A DNA stretch of 24,860 bases, taken from the NCBI GenBank assembly GCA_964513365.1, contig CAZEMH010000007.1:1-24860 (forward strand). The letters are read 5' to 3'. Origin of the DNA: DAOVIY01 sp964513365. Lineage in GTDB: Bacteria; Patescibacteriota; Minisyncoccia; UBA6257. Under the pieces are notes generated by a model. It worked only from the letters and a program-made list of their open reading frames with translations. It did no database searches and was not told where the DNA came from. Of the stretch, positions 1-6,901 are shown piece by piece. The position numbers and the translations under genes were made by a program. How positions within the stretch are numbered: position 1 is the stretch's first letter; each line of letters begins with the position of its first letter.

Positions 1-1
1 A

Positions 2-802
2 TTACTGATAGGGATTATAGTTGCTAGTGTAATTCTTGGTGCAGTGATTGGTTATAAAATGATTCCTTTATCTAATATCACTACTCAATTTACTACTACT
101 ACTATTGCCACAACCATTACTACTCAACCTACTGTTACAACAGATTGGTCTTGCGGAGATTCAGTTACTTTTACTTACAAAGGAGATTTAGTCACTTATG
201 GGACAGTAGAAAGTCAGGGTAGATGTTGGTTAGATCGTAATCTTGGAGCTTCAAGAATAGCTATAACTTACAATGATTTTGAAGCACAGGGTGACTTATT
301 TCAATGGGGAAGAGGAGATGATGGTCATCAGGATCCTAATAGTGGAAGAACCACTAATGTGTCTAATTTAGATGAACCTGGTCATAGTGACTTTATTTAT
401 AATTTTGAAATCTATCATAGTGACTACGAAGATCCGATTCAAGTCAAAAATGCTGATTGGCGTAGTCCTCAAAACAATAATTTGTGGCAGGGGAAAGGAG
501 GAATTAATAATCCATGTCCTTTAGGTTGGCACGTGCCAACTAAAACAGAGTGGGAAAATGAGGTCGCAAGTTGGATTTATCAGAATAAAACTGGTGGATT
601 TGCCAGTCCCTTAAAATTACCTAGCGTTGGCTTTAGGGGTTATTTTCGAAGTGGATTGGCACAGATGATGTATTATGGTGCATATTGGAGTCAGACTGTT
701 TGTGATAAAAAAGCATACATGTTACTGTCTCTTTCGGATAGGAACGAATTTCAATGTTTCCCTCGGTGTTGGGGATTTGCAATTCGCTGTATTAAGGACT
801 GA
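2..802 (+). CDS. FISUMP-domain surface protein, 5' end cut by the window
   Basis: The reading frame is open from base 2 with no stop before the first GTG (44), so the gene starts upstream of the window. The first codons encode a hydrophobic stretch (LLIGIIVASVILGAVIG) that looks like a membrane anchor or signal segment. A Thr-rich linker follows, then a FISUMP-type domain (Fibrobacter succinogenes major paralogous domain). Its hallmarks are CWLDRNLGA, DLFQWGRGDDG, NPCPLGWHVPTKTEWE, LPSVGFRG and a C-terminal GFAIRCIKD. The paired cysteines suggest disulfide bonds outside the cell. FISUMP proteins are predicted to be exported and cell-surface attached, but their biochemical role is unknown. A GTG start at 44 would delete most of the anchor, so I reject it. 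The family call is firm; the true start is not visible. Confidence 0.8.
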   Translation, partial: LLIGIIVASVILGAVIGYKMIPLSNITTQFTTTTIATTITTQPTVTTDWSCGDSVTFTYKGDLVTYGTVESQGRCWLDRNLGASRIAITYNDFEAQGDLFQWGRGDDGHQDPNSGRTTNVSNLDEPGHSDFIYNFEIYHSDYEDPIQVKNADWRSPQNNNLWQGKGGINNPCPLGWHVPTKTEWENEVASWIYQNKTGGFASPLKLPSVGFRGYFRSGLAQMMYYGAYWSQTVCDKKAYMLLSLSDRNEFQCFPRCWGFAIRCIKD

Positions 803-885
803 CTTGACGATTTATTTTTTGTTTTGAATCTACGCTAAACAAGTTCTAACATCATCCAGTTCCCGGAGCGGATTTTTTTAAGAAC

Positions 886-913
886 AATCGTCTCGTCAAA
901 GAGACGATTTTTT
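886..913 (+). terminator. Intrinsic terminator after the FISUMP gene
   Basis: A 9-bp perfect stem (AATCGTCTC 886-894 with GAGACGATT 901-909) encloses a 6-base loop and runs into six T residues (908-913). The T-run directly abuts the promoter-like TGGTACAAT of the next gene. Confidence 0.85.
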
Positions 914-921
914 GGTACAAT
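913..921 (+). promoter_or_regulatory. Extended -10 promoter for the methyltransferase gene
   Basis: TG-G-TACAAT (TG 913-914, -10 hexamer 916-921) fits an extended -10 element. I see no -35 at the right distance. The ATG at 928 is 7 bases after the hexamer, where transcription would be expected to start, so the mRNA may be leaderless. The same TTTGGTA(G/C)AAT string precedes the genes at 2102 and 6429. Confidence 0.6.
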
Positions 922-927
922 AGAAAT

Positions 928-1374
928 ATGAGAAACAAAATTCTTCCGCCAACATATTTTATATTATTCTTAATATTGTCGATTGGATTACATTTTATTT
1001 TTCCTATTAAGAAAGTAATTTTTTCTCCATATACCTATTTTGGATGGATATTTATTGTATTTGGAGTAGTTTTAAATCTTTGGACAGATTCATTATTTAA
1101 GAAAAATAAAACAACAGTAAAACCATTCGAAAAACCTACAGAGCTTATTACTAAAGGACCTTTTAAAATTAGCCGTCATCCAATGTATTTAGGAATGACA
1201 GCAATACTCTTAGGTGTAGCGATTCTTCACGGGACCTTAATTACGTTGATTTTTCCACTAATCTTTATAGCTTTATCAGAAATACTATTTCTGTCCCAGG
1301 AAGAAAAGAACCTTAAAGAGATATTTGGGGAAGACTATATAAACTACAAAAATCGTGTAAGGCGATGGTTGTAG
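928..1374 (+). CDS. Isoprenylcysteine carboxylmethyltransferase-family membrane protein
   Basis: A 148-residue membrane protein of the ICMT/PEMT-like methyltransferase superfamily. Hydrophobic segments lie at about 5-25 and 34-52, with a re-entrant pair at about 86-122. The family signature GPFKISRHPMYLG is at 77-89 and the C-terminal EEKNLKEIFGEDYINY...RRW pattern is present; in characterised relatives these parts form the S-adenosylmethionine pocket. Bacterial members act on unknown small molecules or lipids, so the substrate cannot be named. The start is fixed by the ATG just downstream of a TGGTACAAT promoter, and no upstream in-frame start is available past the terminator. The 3' end overlaps the next ORF by 10 bases if that gene begins at 1365. 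Confidence 0.8.
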   Translation: MRNKILPPTYFILFLILSIGLHFIFPIKKVIFSPYTYFGWIFIVFGVVLNLWTDSLFKKNKTTVKPFEKPTELITKGPFKISRHPMYLGMTAILLGVAILHGTLITLIFPLIFIALSEILFLSQEEKNLKEIFGEDYINYKNRVRRWL

Positions 1375-1997
1375 ATAATAAACTAAATTTTCTACAAAAT
1401 ATGAAAGATTTAGAAGCAGAGCTTAGAAACATTAGGGATGAGGTTATTAGTTGCAAAAAATGCCTTCTTTACAAAGAACGGATTAAAAATGGATTTTATC
1501 CAGTAATTGGAGAGGGAAATCATCAAGCGAAAATAATGTTTGTTGGTGAAGCGCCAGGGCTTCAAGAAGCCAAAACAGGCCGGCCCTTTTGTGGAGCAGC
1601 GGGAAAAATTTTGGATGAGCTCTTAGATTCAGTGAGTATCAAAAGAGAAAATGTTTACATTACCAATATTTTAAAAGATAGACCTCCTAAAAATCGTGAT
1701 CCTCAGAAAGAAGAAATTAAAGCCTGTATTCATTATTTAGAAAGACAAATTGAGCTTATTAAGCCGGCAGTTATCTGTTCTTTGGGTAGATATGCCATGG
1801 AATTTTTAATGGAAAAGTTTGGATTAGAAAATATGATGGAACCAATTAGTAAAATTCATGGAAAAGTTTTTGAAGCAAAAACACTCTTTCAAGATATAAG
1901 AATTGTTCCATTCTATCATCCAGCCGTGGCAGCTTACAATCCAAACATGAAAGAAGTTTTAAAAAAAGATTTTCAAGTTTTAAAGAAATTTAAGTAA
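1365..1997 (+). CDS. Uracil-DNA glycosylase, family 4 (iron-sulfur type)
   Basis: Removes uracil arising from cytosine deamination, the first step of base-excision repair. Motif A GEAPG is at 61-65, followed by the TGRPFCGAAGKIL region (71-83). The NILKDRPPKNRDP segment is at 101-113 and the catalytic-loop motif HPAVA at 185-189. Four cysteines, C30, C33, C121 and C138, sit at the spacing of the [4Fe-4S] ligands of family 4 enzymes. The ATG at 1365 overlaps the preceding gene. A second ATG at 1401 (MKDLEAEL) still keeps all four cysteines and is equally plausible, because neither has a good ribosome-binding site. Exonuclease III, the next step of the same repair pathway, is encoded about 3.7 kb downstream. 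Some annotations call such proteins type-4/5 UDG; the four Cys favour type 4. Confidence 0.9.
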   Translation: MVVDNKLNFLQNMKDLEAELRNIRDEVISCKKCLLYKERIKNGFYPVIGEGNHQAKIMFVGEAPGLQEAKTGRPFCGAAGKILDELLDSVSIKRENVYITNILKDRPPKNRDPQKEEIKACIHYLERQIELIKPAVICSLGRYAMEFLMEKFGLENMMEPISKIHGKVFEAKTLFQDIRIVPFYHPAVAAYNPNMKEVLKKDFQVLKKFK

Positions 1998-2037
1998 AGC
2001 ATAAAAAGTATTATTATATTTGTGTCAATAATTAATT

Positions 2038-2065
2038 TTGAGATAAATATTTTTTTTGGTAGAAT
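2038..2065 (+). promoter_or_regulatory. Promoter of the slipin-to-exoIII operon
   Basis: TTGAGA (2038-2043), a 16-base spacer, then TAGAAT (2060-2065) preceded by TG-G. The start would be near 2072, giving a leader of about 30 bases before the ATG at 2102. No terminator is seen between here and 6403, so it may drive six genes. Confidence 0.55.
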
Positions 2066-2101
2066 ACATGAAAGGGCTAAATATTAAATTAATGTAGAAA
2101 T

Positions 2102-3033
2102 ATGTTAAATGCGATTGTTGCAGTAATTATAATCCTTCTTTTATCTTCAATCAGGCAGATAAACCAATATGAAAGGGGAGTTAGGTTTATGTTTGGAAAA
2201 TATGTTGGTTTAATGAATCCTGGTTGGAGAATAATTTTGCCAATTATTCAATCTTACAAAAAAGTAGATTTAAGGGTAAAAGCAGTGGATGTGCCAAATC
2301 AAGAGGCGATTACAAAAGACAATATTTCGGTTAGCGTAAACGCAGTTATTTATTATAAAGTCAGAGAAGCTGATAAGGCTGTTTTAGAGGTAGAAAATTT
2401 TTATTATGCTATCTCTCAATTAGCTCAAACAACAATGCGTAACGCTGTAGGCCAGGTGGATTTAGACGAGCTTCTATCTCAGAGAGACAGGGTTTCAGAA
2501 AATATAAGAGCTATTATAGATAAAGCCAGTGATCCTTGGGGAATTCAAGTTAACAATGTTGAATTAAAAGATATAACCTTGCCAGAAGAAATGAAGAGAG
2601 TAATTGGTAAACAAGCTGAAGCAGAAAGAGAAAAAAGGGCGATAATTATTAAAGCTGAAGGTGAAGTAATTGCCGCAAATAATATGGCTAAAGCTGCAAA
2701 TGTATTGTCAGCGGCAAATGGAGCCCTTCATTTAAGAACACTACAATCAATTAATGACTTAAGCTCTGATAAGTCAAATACTATTATTTTTGCCGTACCT
2801 TTGGAAGTTTTAAGATCTTTTGAAGGATTTGGCAAAAGNNNNNNNNNNNNNNNNNNNNNNNNNNNNNNNNNNNNNNNNNNNNNNNNNNNNNNNNNNNNNN
2901 NNNNNNNNNNNNNNNNNNNNNNNNNNNNNNNNNNNNNNTTATTTTTGCCGTACCTTTGGAAGTTTTAAGATCTTTTGAAGGATTTGGCAAAAGTTTACTA
3001 AAAGGAGAAAAAGATAATCAGGATGAAGAATAA
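2102..3033 (+). CDS. Slipin / SPFH (band 7) membrane protein, interrupted by an assembly gap
   Basis: A stomatin-like membrane scaffold protein. It has an N-terminal hydrophobic hairpin segment (about 3-16), the INQYERGVRFMFGKYVG entry to the SPFH domain, and a C-terminal coiled helix rich in Lys/Glu/Ala (KQAEAEREKRAIIIKAEGE). Slipins oligomerise in the membrane and are linked to membrane microdomains and protease control; the usual partner NfeD is not next to it here. A 100-N run splits the gene, with an exact 55-base repeat on each side. Removing the N run and one repeat copy leaves 777 bases, a clean 258-residue ORF ending ...FGKSLLKGEKDNQDEE at TAA 3031-3033, a normal slipin length. Read literally across the Ns, the frame is lost and a false stop appears at 2968. 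Confidence 0.88.
2784..2838 (+). repeat. 55-bp direct repeat, left copy (assembly overlap)
   Basis: Begins TTATTTTTGCCGTACC, ends GGATTTGGCAAAAG, and stops exactly at the first N. It is identical to 2939-2993. Fifty-five bases is a common assembler k-mer size, and the two copies look like unmerged contig ends. Confidence 0.92.
2839..2938. other. Scaffold gap of 100 N (arbitrary length)
   Basis: Exactly 100 N between two identical 55-base ends. The round number and the duplicated edges indicate a placeholder rather than 100 missing bases. Collapsing the overlap restores the slipin reading frame. Confidence 0.95.
2939..2993 (+). repeat. 55-bp direct repeat, right copy (assembly overlap)
   Basis: Exact copy of 2784-2838, beginning at the first base after the Ns. 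The bases after 2993 continue the slipin C-terminus in frame with the left copy. Confidence 0.92.
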
Positions 3034-3038
3034 TTTGG

Positions 3039-3281
3039 ATGATTAATTTATATGTCATAGTTGGAATTATCGGAATGATATTTTTGCTAACTGCTTTTGC
3101 TTTAAATTTGTTCAAAAAAGTCACGCAGGATTCGTCCATTTATAATATCTTTAATATTATCGGAGCAGGGCTTTTAGCCTATTATGCTTATGCTTTAAAC
3201 AGTATTCCTTTTTTAATTCTTGAAGCTGTTTGGATATTATTTGCAATTTATAAATTAATATTTTTTAATAAAAGAAATTAA
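3039..3281 (+). CDS. Small membrane protein, CBU_0592-like
   Basis: An 80-residue, mostly hydrophobic protein with about three membrane helices. The pattern is GIIGMIFLLTAFALN near the start, YNIFNIIGAGLLAYYAYAL in the middle, and PFLILEAVWILFAIYKL near the end. This matches what I recall of the CBU_0592-like family of small bacterial membrane proteins, whose function is unknown. It starts 5 bases after the slipin stop and ends 11 bases before the thioredoxin-CcdA gene, so it is probably co-transcribed with both. The family call rests on the pattern of conserved Gly, Asn, Pro and Trp positions and is moderate. Confidence 0.65.
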   Translation: MINLYVIVGIIGMIFLLTAFALNLFKKVTQDSSIYNIFNIIGAGLLAYYAYALNSIPFLILEAVWILFAIYKLIFFNKRN

Positions 3282-3292
3282 AAATTAAAAAA

Positions 3293-4720
3293 ATGAAAAA
3301 GTTAATAGCTATTCTATTTGCGATATTTTTTATAAGTAGTTTTTTATTGACAACTGCTTTAGCAGAAGACGAACAAAGCGCTGTTTGTGCTGTTTATTTT
3401 ACTGGAGTTGGATGTCCTCATTGCGCTAAAACAGATCCAATAGTTCTAGTTGATTTATTAAAGAAATATCCTGACTTAGTTATCATAGAATATGAGATTT
3501 ATCAACAACAAATGAATGCGCCTCTGCTTTACCAATATGATTCTGAATATAATTCTGGATTAGGCATACCTTTAATAATATTTAATAAAAACGAATATCT
3601 TATTGGAGATATTCCAATTTTAAAAAACGCAGAAGGAATAATTAATGGATTGAATCATAATGACTGTCCTTTAATAGATGGTTCTTCAATTGATTTTAAT
3701 AATCTTGATATAACTTCTTTACAAGGGCAACCAAAGATATGGAGAAATGAAAGAATTTTGTTAAAAATAAGCGATAGTGGAGATAACAAAGTATTAAAAG
3801 AATTATTAACAACAAATAATATTAGCTCTGTTATAGAAGAAATTAATTATAATATTATAGATCCAAAATCAGTTCCTCTTTCTGGGCAGAACATAGATTT
3901 TGATAATGCAATTCAATTAGATGGTTGGGTTTTTCAATGGAATGGAGAAAAAATAAATGCAGGTTCAGAGAAGAATACCGGATTTGTTTCTGCAGATATA
4001 TTTTCTCCACAAGGACTTGCAAAAGAAAAACCTGCATTAGCTAAGATTATTTCTCTTGCAGTTGTTGATGCGATAAATCCATGTGCTTTGGCTGTTTTAG
4101 CTTTAATGTTAATAGCGATTTTAACTTACAATCCAAAACAAAAAAGAAATATTTTACTTGCTGGATTTGCTTTTGTTTGCGCAGTTTTTATTATGTATTT
4201 GTTTTATGGATTAGTTATTATAAAATCTTTTCAATTAGTTCAAGCCTTAACTAGTATTAAATTATGGCTGTATAAGATTCTCGGTTTTGCTGCTATAGCT
4301 TTAGGAGTTTTGAATATAAAAGATGCTGTAAGGTATAAAGCAGGAGGATTTTTAACAGAAATGCCTCTTAGTATCAGACCAAAGGTTAAGAAAATAATTT
4401 CAGGTATAACAAGTCCAAAAGGCGCTTTTACTATAGGTCTTTTTGTAACTGTTTTTCTTTTACCTTGCACAATAGGCCCTTATGTTATAGCAGGGGGTAT
4501 TTTATCTGCTTTAGAGTTAATTAAGGTAATGCCTTTTTTGCTTTTATATAATTTAGTTTTTGTTTTGCCTATGATTGTGATAACGCTAGCAATATATGTA
4601 GGTTTTGCAAGAGTTGAAGATGTAAGTGGCTGGAAAGATAAAAATATAAGGTATTTACATTTAATTACTGGTTTAATTATGTTTGCTTTGGGATTGGCAA
4701 TGGTGTTAGGATGGGTGTAA
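3293..4720 (+). CDS. Thioredoxin-like domain fused to a CcdA/DsbD-type membrane domain
   Basis: A 475-residue predicted thiol-redox protein. The order is a signal-like segment (1-24, possible cleavage after ALA), then a thioredoxin-fold domain with active site CPHC (41-44) and a likely cis-proline in GIPLIIF (Pro93). A linker domain follows to about 245 (unrecognised, with an extra Cys at 125), then six or so membrane helices. The membrane part carries the two signature cysteines of CcdA/DsbD, C264 in INPCALAVL and C392 in LLPCTIGPYVIAGG. In that family the pair accepts electrons from cytoplasmic thioredoxin and passes them outward, here presumably to the attached CPHC domain. Domain order is reversed relative to the C-terminal thioredoxin domain of DsbD. 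It lies 12 bases upstream of a split permease. The substrate is unknown. Confidence 0.82.
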   Translation: MKKLIAILFAIFFISSFLLTTALAEDEQSAVCAVYFTGVGCPHCAKTDPIVLVDLLKKYPDLVIIEYEIYQQQMNAPLLYQYDSEYNSGLGIPLIIFNKNEYLIGDIPILKNAEGIINGLNHNDCPLIDGSSIDFNNLDITSLQGQPKIWRNERILLKISDSGDNKVLKELLTTNNISSVIEEINYNIIDPKSVPLSGQNIDFDNAIQLDGWVFQWNGEKINAGSEKNTGFVSADIFSPQGLAKEKPALAKIISLAVVDAINPCALAVLALMLIAILTYNPKQKRNILLAGFAFVCAVFIMYLFYGLVIIKSFQLVQALTSIKLWLYKILGFAAIALGVLNIKDAVRYKAGGFLTEMPLSIRPKVKKIISGITSPKGAFTIGLFVTVFLLPCTIGPYVIAGGILSALELIKVMPFLLLYNLVFVLPMIVITLAIYVGFARVEDVSGWKDKNIRYLHLITGLIMFALGLAMVLGWV

Positions 4721-4732
4721 GGTTGAAATAAT

Positions 4733-5143
4733 ATGAAGCAATCTATTATTAAAGCAACAAGATCTTTAGGAAAATCTTTGCCATTAATTTTAGGTACAAT
4801 TTTACTTGTTAGTTTATTAACAACAATAATACCTAAATCATTTTATATAAACGCTTTTAACAAGAATATTGTTCTTGATTCTTTTATTGGTGTTATAATC
4901 GGGAGTATTTCTGCTGGTACTCCTATTATTAGTTATATTCTAGGAGGAGAGATGCTAAAGCAGGGGATTAGTTTAATCGCAGTTACTGCTTTTTTAGTTT
5001 CATGGGTAACAGTAGGCTTTATTCAAATTCCTGCTGAATCTGTTGCTTTAGGAAAAAAATTTGCTATTTTGCGCAATCTTAGCGCTTTTGTTTTGTCAAT
5101 GATTGTAGCTTTTACTGCGATTTTAATATTAAGTTTGGTATGA
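4733..5143 (+). CDS. Permease, N-terminal half-like (DUF318/ArsP-like superfamily)
   Basis: A 136-residue hydrophobic protein with about four membrane helices. The core is GSISAGTPIISYILGGEMLKQG (about 57-78), followed by FLVSWVTVGFIQIPAESVALGKKFAILRN. Gly/Pro-rich re-entrant motifs followed by Phe-Leu are typical of predicted permeases of the DUF318 (ArsP) type. Canonical members carry a Cys-Ser-Cys triad at this point; here it is SAGT, so an arsenic-type substrate should not be assumed. The stop overlaps the next start by 4 bases (ATGA), which suggests coupled translation and a two-subunit transporter. It follows the thioredoxin-CcdA gene. The superfamily assignment comes from memory of the pattern and is moderate. 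Confidence 0.65.
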   Translation: MKQSIIKATRSLGKSLPLILGTILLVSLLTTIIPKSFYINAFNKNIVLDSFIGVIIGSISAGTPIISYILGGEMLKQGISLIAVTAFLVSWVTVGFIQIPAESVALGKKFAILRNLSAFVLSMIVAFTAILILSLV

Positions 5144-5646
5144 CATTGCGATTAAAACAAATTTCCGGAACTTGGTTTTTCTTTTTACTCATGGTAATGG
5201 TTTATCTTTTACTGTTTTTTATTAACTATAATTTATGTATTTCCAGCTTAATTTTCTTTCGCCAGATTTTAATAAAAATTATTCCTATATTTTTTCTAGT
5301 TTGGTTTTTAATGGTAATAGTCAATTATTTTATTACTCCCCAATTCATCTTGAGTCATATTGGTAAAAAAGGAATCAAGAAGTGGTTTTTTGCTGCTATA
5401 GGAGGAATTTTGTCCACAGGCCCTGTTTATATATGGTATCCTTTACTCTCGGATTTAAAAAAGAAGGGGCTTGATTACGGTTTTATTGCTTGTTTTTTAT
5501 ATAATCGGGCTATTAAATTATCTCTGTTGCCGGTTGCTATTTATTATTTTGGCTGGAAATATATTATGATTTTAACAATAGTCATGATTGCTGCATCTAT
5601 TGGTCAGGGCGCTATAATAAACAGGCTAATAAAAGAAAAATTATAA
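5140..5646 (+). CDS. Permease, C-terminal half-like, partner of the preceding gene
   Basis: A 168-residue protein with about four to five membrane helices. The motif AIGGILSTGPVYIWYPLLSDLKKKG parallels the core motif of the preceding protein. It is followed by FLYNRAIKLSLLPVAIYYFGWKY, another re-entrant-type segment with conserved Pro. I infer that the two genes encode the two halves of one permease that is a single chain in other organisms. Evidence is the 4-base overlap, complementary half-motifs and sizes adding to about 304 residues. It starts at ATG 5140 with no separate ribosome-binding site. The stop is 4 bases before the exonuclease III start. What it transports cannot be read from the sequence. 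Confidence 0.62.
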   Translation: MTLRLKQISGTWFFFLLMVMVYLLLFFINYNLCISSLIFFRQILIKIIPIFFLVWFLMVIVNYFITPQFILSHIGKKGIKKWFFAAIGGILSTGPVYIWYPLLSDLKKKGLDYGFIACFLYNRAIKLSLLPVAIYYFGWKYIMILTIVMIAASIGQGAIINRLIKEKL

Positions 5647-5650
5647 AAAT

Positions 5651-6403
5651 GTGAAAATTATTTCTTGGAATGTTAATGGTATTAGATCGATTTATAAGAA
5701 GAATTTCTTAAAATGGTTAGCAGTAATAAATGCTGATATTGTCTGCTTGCAAGAAGTAAGAGCTCAAAAAGAGCAGATCCCGAGTGATTTACTTAAATTA
5801 AAAGATTATTATTTTTATTCTAATCAAGCTGCTAAAAAGGGATATGCTGGAGTAGCTGTTTATACTAAACAAAAACCATTAAAAGTGAAATATAAATTAG
5901 GTCTGAAAAGGTTTGATCAAGAAGGTAGAATTTTAGAACTGAGATATCCAAATTTTACTCTAATTAATCTTTATTTTCCCCACGGCGGAAGACAGAAAGA
6001 AAATCTTAATTACAAATTAAAAGTTTATAAATATCTTCTTGGCTATTTGAAAAAAATAAAAGAGAAAAATATTATTCTTATTGGAGATTTTAATATTGCC
6101 CATCAAGAAATTGATTTAGCCAGACCAAAGCAAAACCAAAATAATATAATGTTTAGCATAGAAGAGAGAAAGCAGATAGATAAAATTATTGATTTAGGTT
6201 TTATAGATAGTTTTAGGGAGTTAAACAAAAAAGGGGGAAATTATACTTGGTGGCCGTATTTTGCTAATGCAAGAAAAAGAAATTTAGGATGGAGGATAGA
6301 TTATGCCTTTATTTCAAAAAGATTATCCCAAAAACTCAAAAATGCTTTTATCCTCAGTAAAACAGTGGGTTCTGATCATTGTCCAATAGGCATAGAAATT
6401 TAG
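5651..6403 (+). CDS. xth: Exodeoxyribonuclease III / AP endonuclease
   Basis: A 250-residue member of the ExoIII (endonuclease-exonuclease-phosphatase) family. It cleaves DNA at abasic sites and trims 3' ends with Mg2+. All key positions are visible: N7 in SWNVNG, the metal-binding Glu35 in CLQEV, the GDFNIAH motif (145-151, catalytic Asp146), WRIDY (214-218), and the C-terminal SDHCP with Asp242 and His243. Length is usual for the family. The start is GTG at 5651; the overlapping ATG at 5649 runs straight into TGA and cannot be used. It lies 4 bases after the permease gene, apparently at the end of the operon. It would act directly after the uracil-DNA glycosylase encoded at 1365-1997. Confidence 0.93.
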   Translation: MKIISWNVNGIRSIYKKNFLKWLAVINADIVCLQEVRAQKEQIPSDLLKLKDYYFYSNQAAKKGYAGVAVYTKQKPLKVKYKLGLKRFDQEGRILELRYPNFTLINLYFPHGGRQKENLNYKLKVYKYLLGYLKKIKEKNIILIGDFNIAHQEIDLARPKQNQNNIMFSIEERKQIDKIIDLGFIDSFRELNKKGGNYTWWPYFANARKRNLGWRIDYAFISKRLSQKLKNAFILSKTVGSDHCPIGIEI

Positions 6404-6412
6404 CTTTTTATT

Positions 6413-6421
6413 TGGTAGAAT
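6413..6421 (+). promoter_or_regulatory. Extended -10 promoter for the 4-TM protein
   Basis: TG-G-TAGAAT (TG 6413-6414, hexamer 6416-6421), the same string as at 2057-2065. The ATG at 6429 is 7 bases downstream of the hexamer, so the transcript would begin at or next to the start codon. Confidence 0.55.
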
Positions 6422-6428
6422 ATATACA

Positions 6429-6860
6429 ATGAGAAAATCTATAATATTGACATTTTGGGCATTGATAGGAGTTTTTCTTTTTATAATAAGTCAATTTTTT
6501 ATTCCAGCAATTAGAGAATTAATGAGTGGTTCCATTATTTTTTTATTGCCATTTTTCATTTTTTTCTTGTTGGGTATTATTTTGGTATTTTTGACATTAA
6601 AACAAAGAGTATCAGAAACGCTTAAAAAATTTTTAATATTAACAGGAATTTCGGCAGCTGGATTTTTTATTTTCGTTCTTTTGCATAATTTTTTTTATGC
6701 TTTAGGTATTATAAGTAGTCAAATTTCTATACTGAGTTTAATGATAGGAATTTTACAGACAGCATTTTTTATTACAGCAATTTTTATTTGTCCTTTGGGG
6801 TTTATAATTGGTGCAATAGGAACTATTGTAATATTGATTAAAAAACACAGTGTACTTTGA
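6429..6860 (+). CDS. Hypothetical membrane protein with four helices
   Basis: A 143-residue protein with four strong hydrophobic segments at about 4-25, 35-57, 68-93 and 106-138, and short basic connectors. No motif or family is recognised. It has its own extended -10 promoter immediately before the ATG and no ribosome-binding site, so it is probably translated from a leaderless mRNA. The next gene is 41 bases downstream and, by contrast, has a very strong ribosome-binding site. The coding call is supported by length, hydrophobic periodicity and the promoter position; the function is unknown. Confidence 0.6.
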   Translation: MRKSIILTFWALIGVFLFIISQFFIPAIRELMSGSIIFLLPFFIFFLLGIILVFLTLKQRVSETLKKFLILTGISAAGFFIFVLLHNFFYALGIISSQISILSLMIGILQTAFFITAIFICPLGFIIGAIGTIVILIKKHSVL

Positions 6861-6886
6861 AAATATCTTAAAAAAAAATACAAAAA

Positions 6887-6897
6887 AAAGGAGGTGA
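6887..6897 (+). promoter_or_regulatory. Strong Shine-Dalgarno sequence before the GNAT gene
   Basis: AAAGGAGGTGA is complementary to the 3' end of 16S rRNA over about ten bases and lies 7 bases (from GGAGG) before the ATG at 6902. Most other genes here have no recognisable site, so this one is conspicuous. Confidence 0.85.
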
Positions 6898-6901
6898 AGT
6901 T

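Noticed and set aside
2784..2968. Truncated slipin with a C-terminal LFLPYLWKF
   Set aside because: It comes from reading across an arbitrary number of Ns in the wrong frame; collapsing the 55-bp overlap restores the true C-terminus.
2784..2993. A genuine direct repeat or mobile-element duplication in the slipin gene
   Set aside because: The copies end exactly at the N run, are identical, and collapse to a perfect reading frame; an assembly artefact explains everything.
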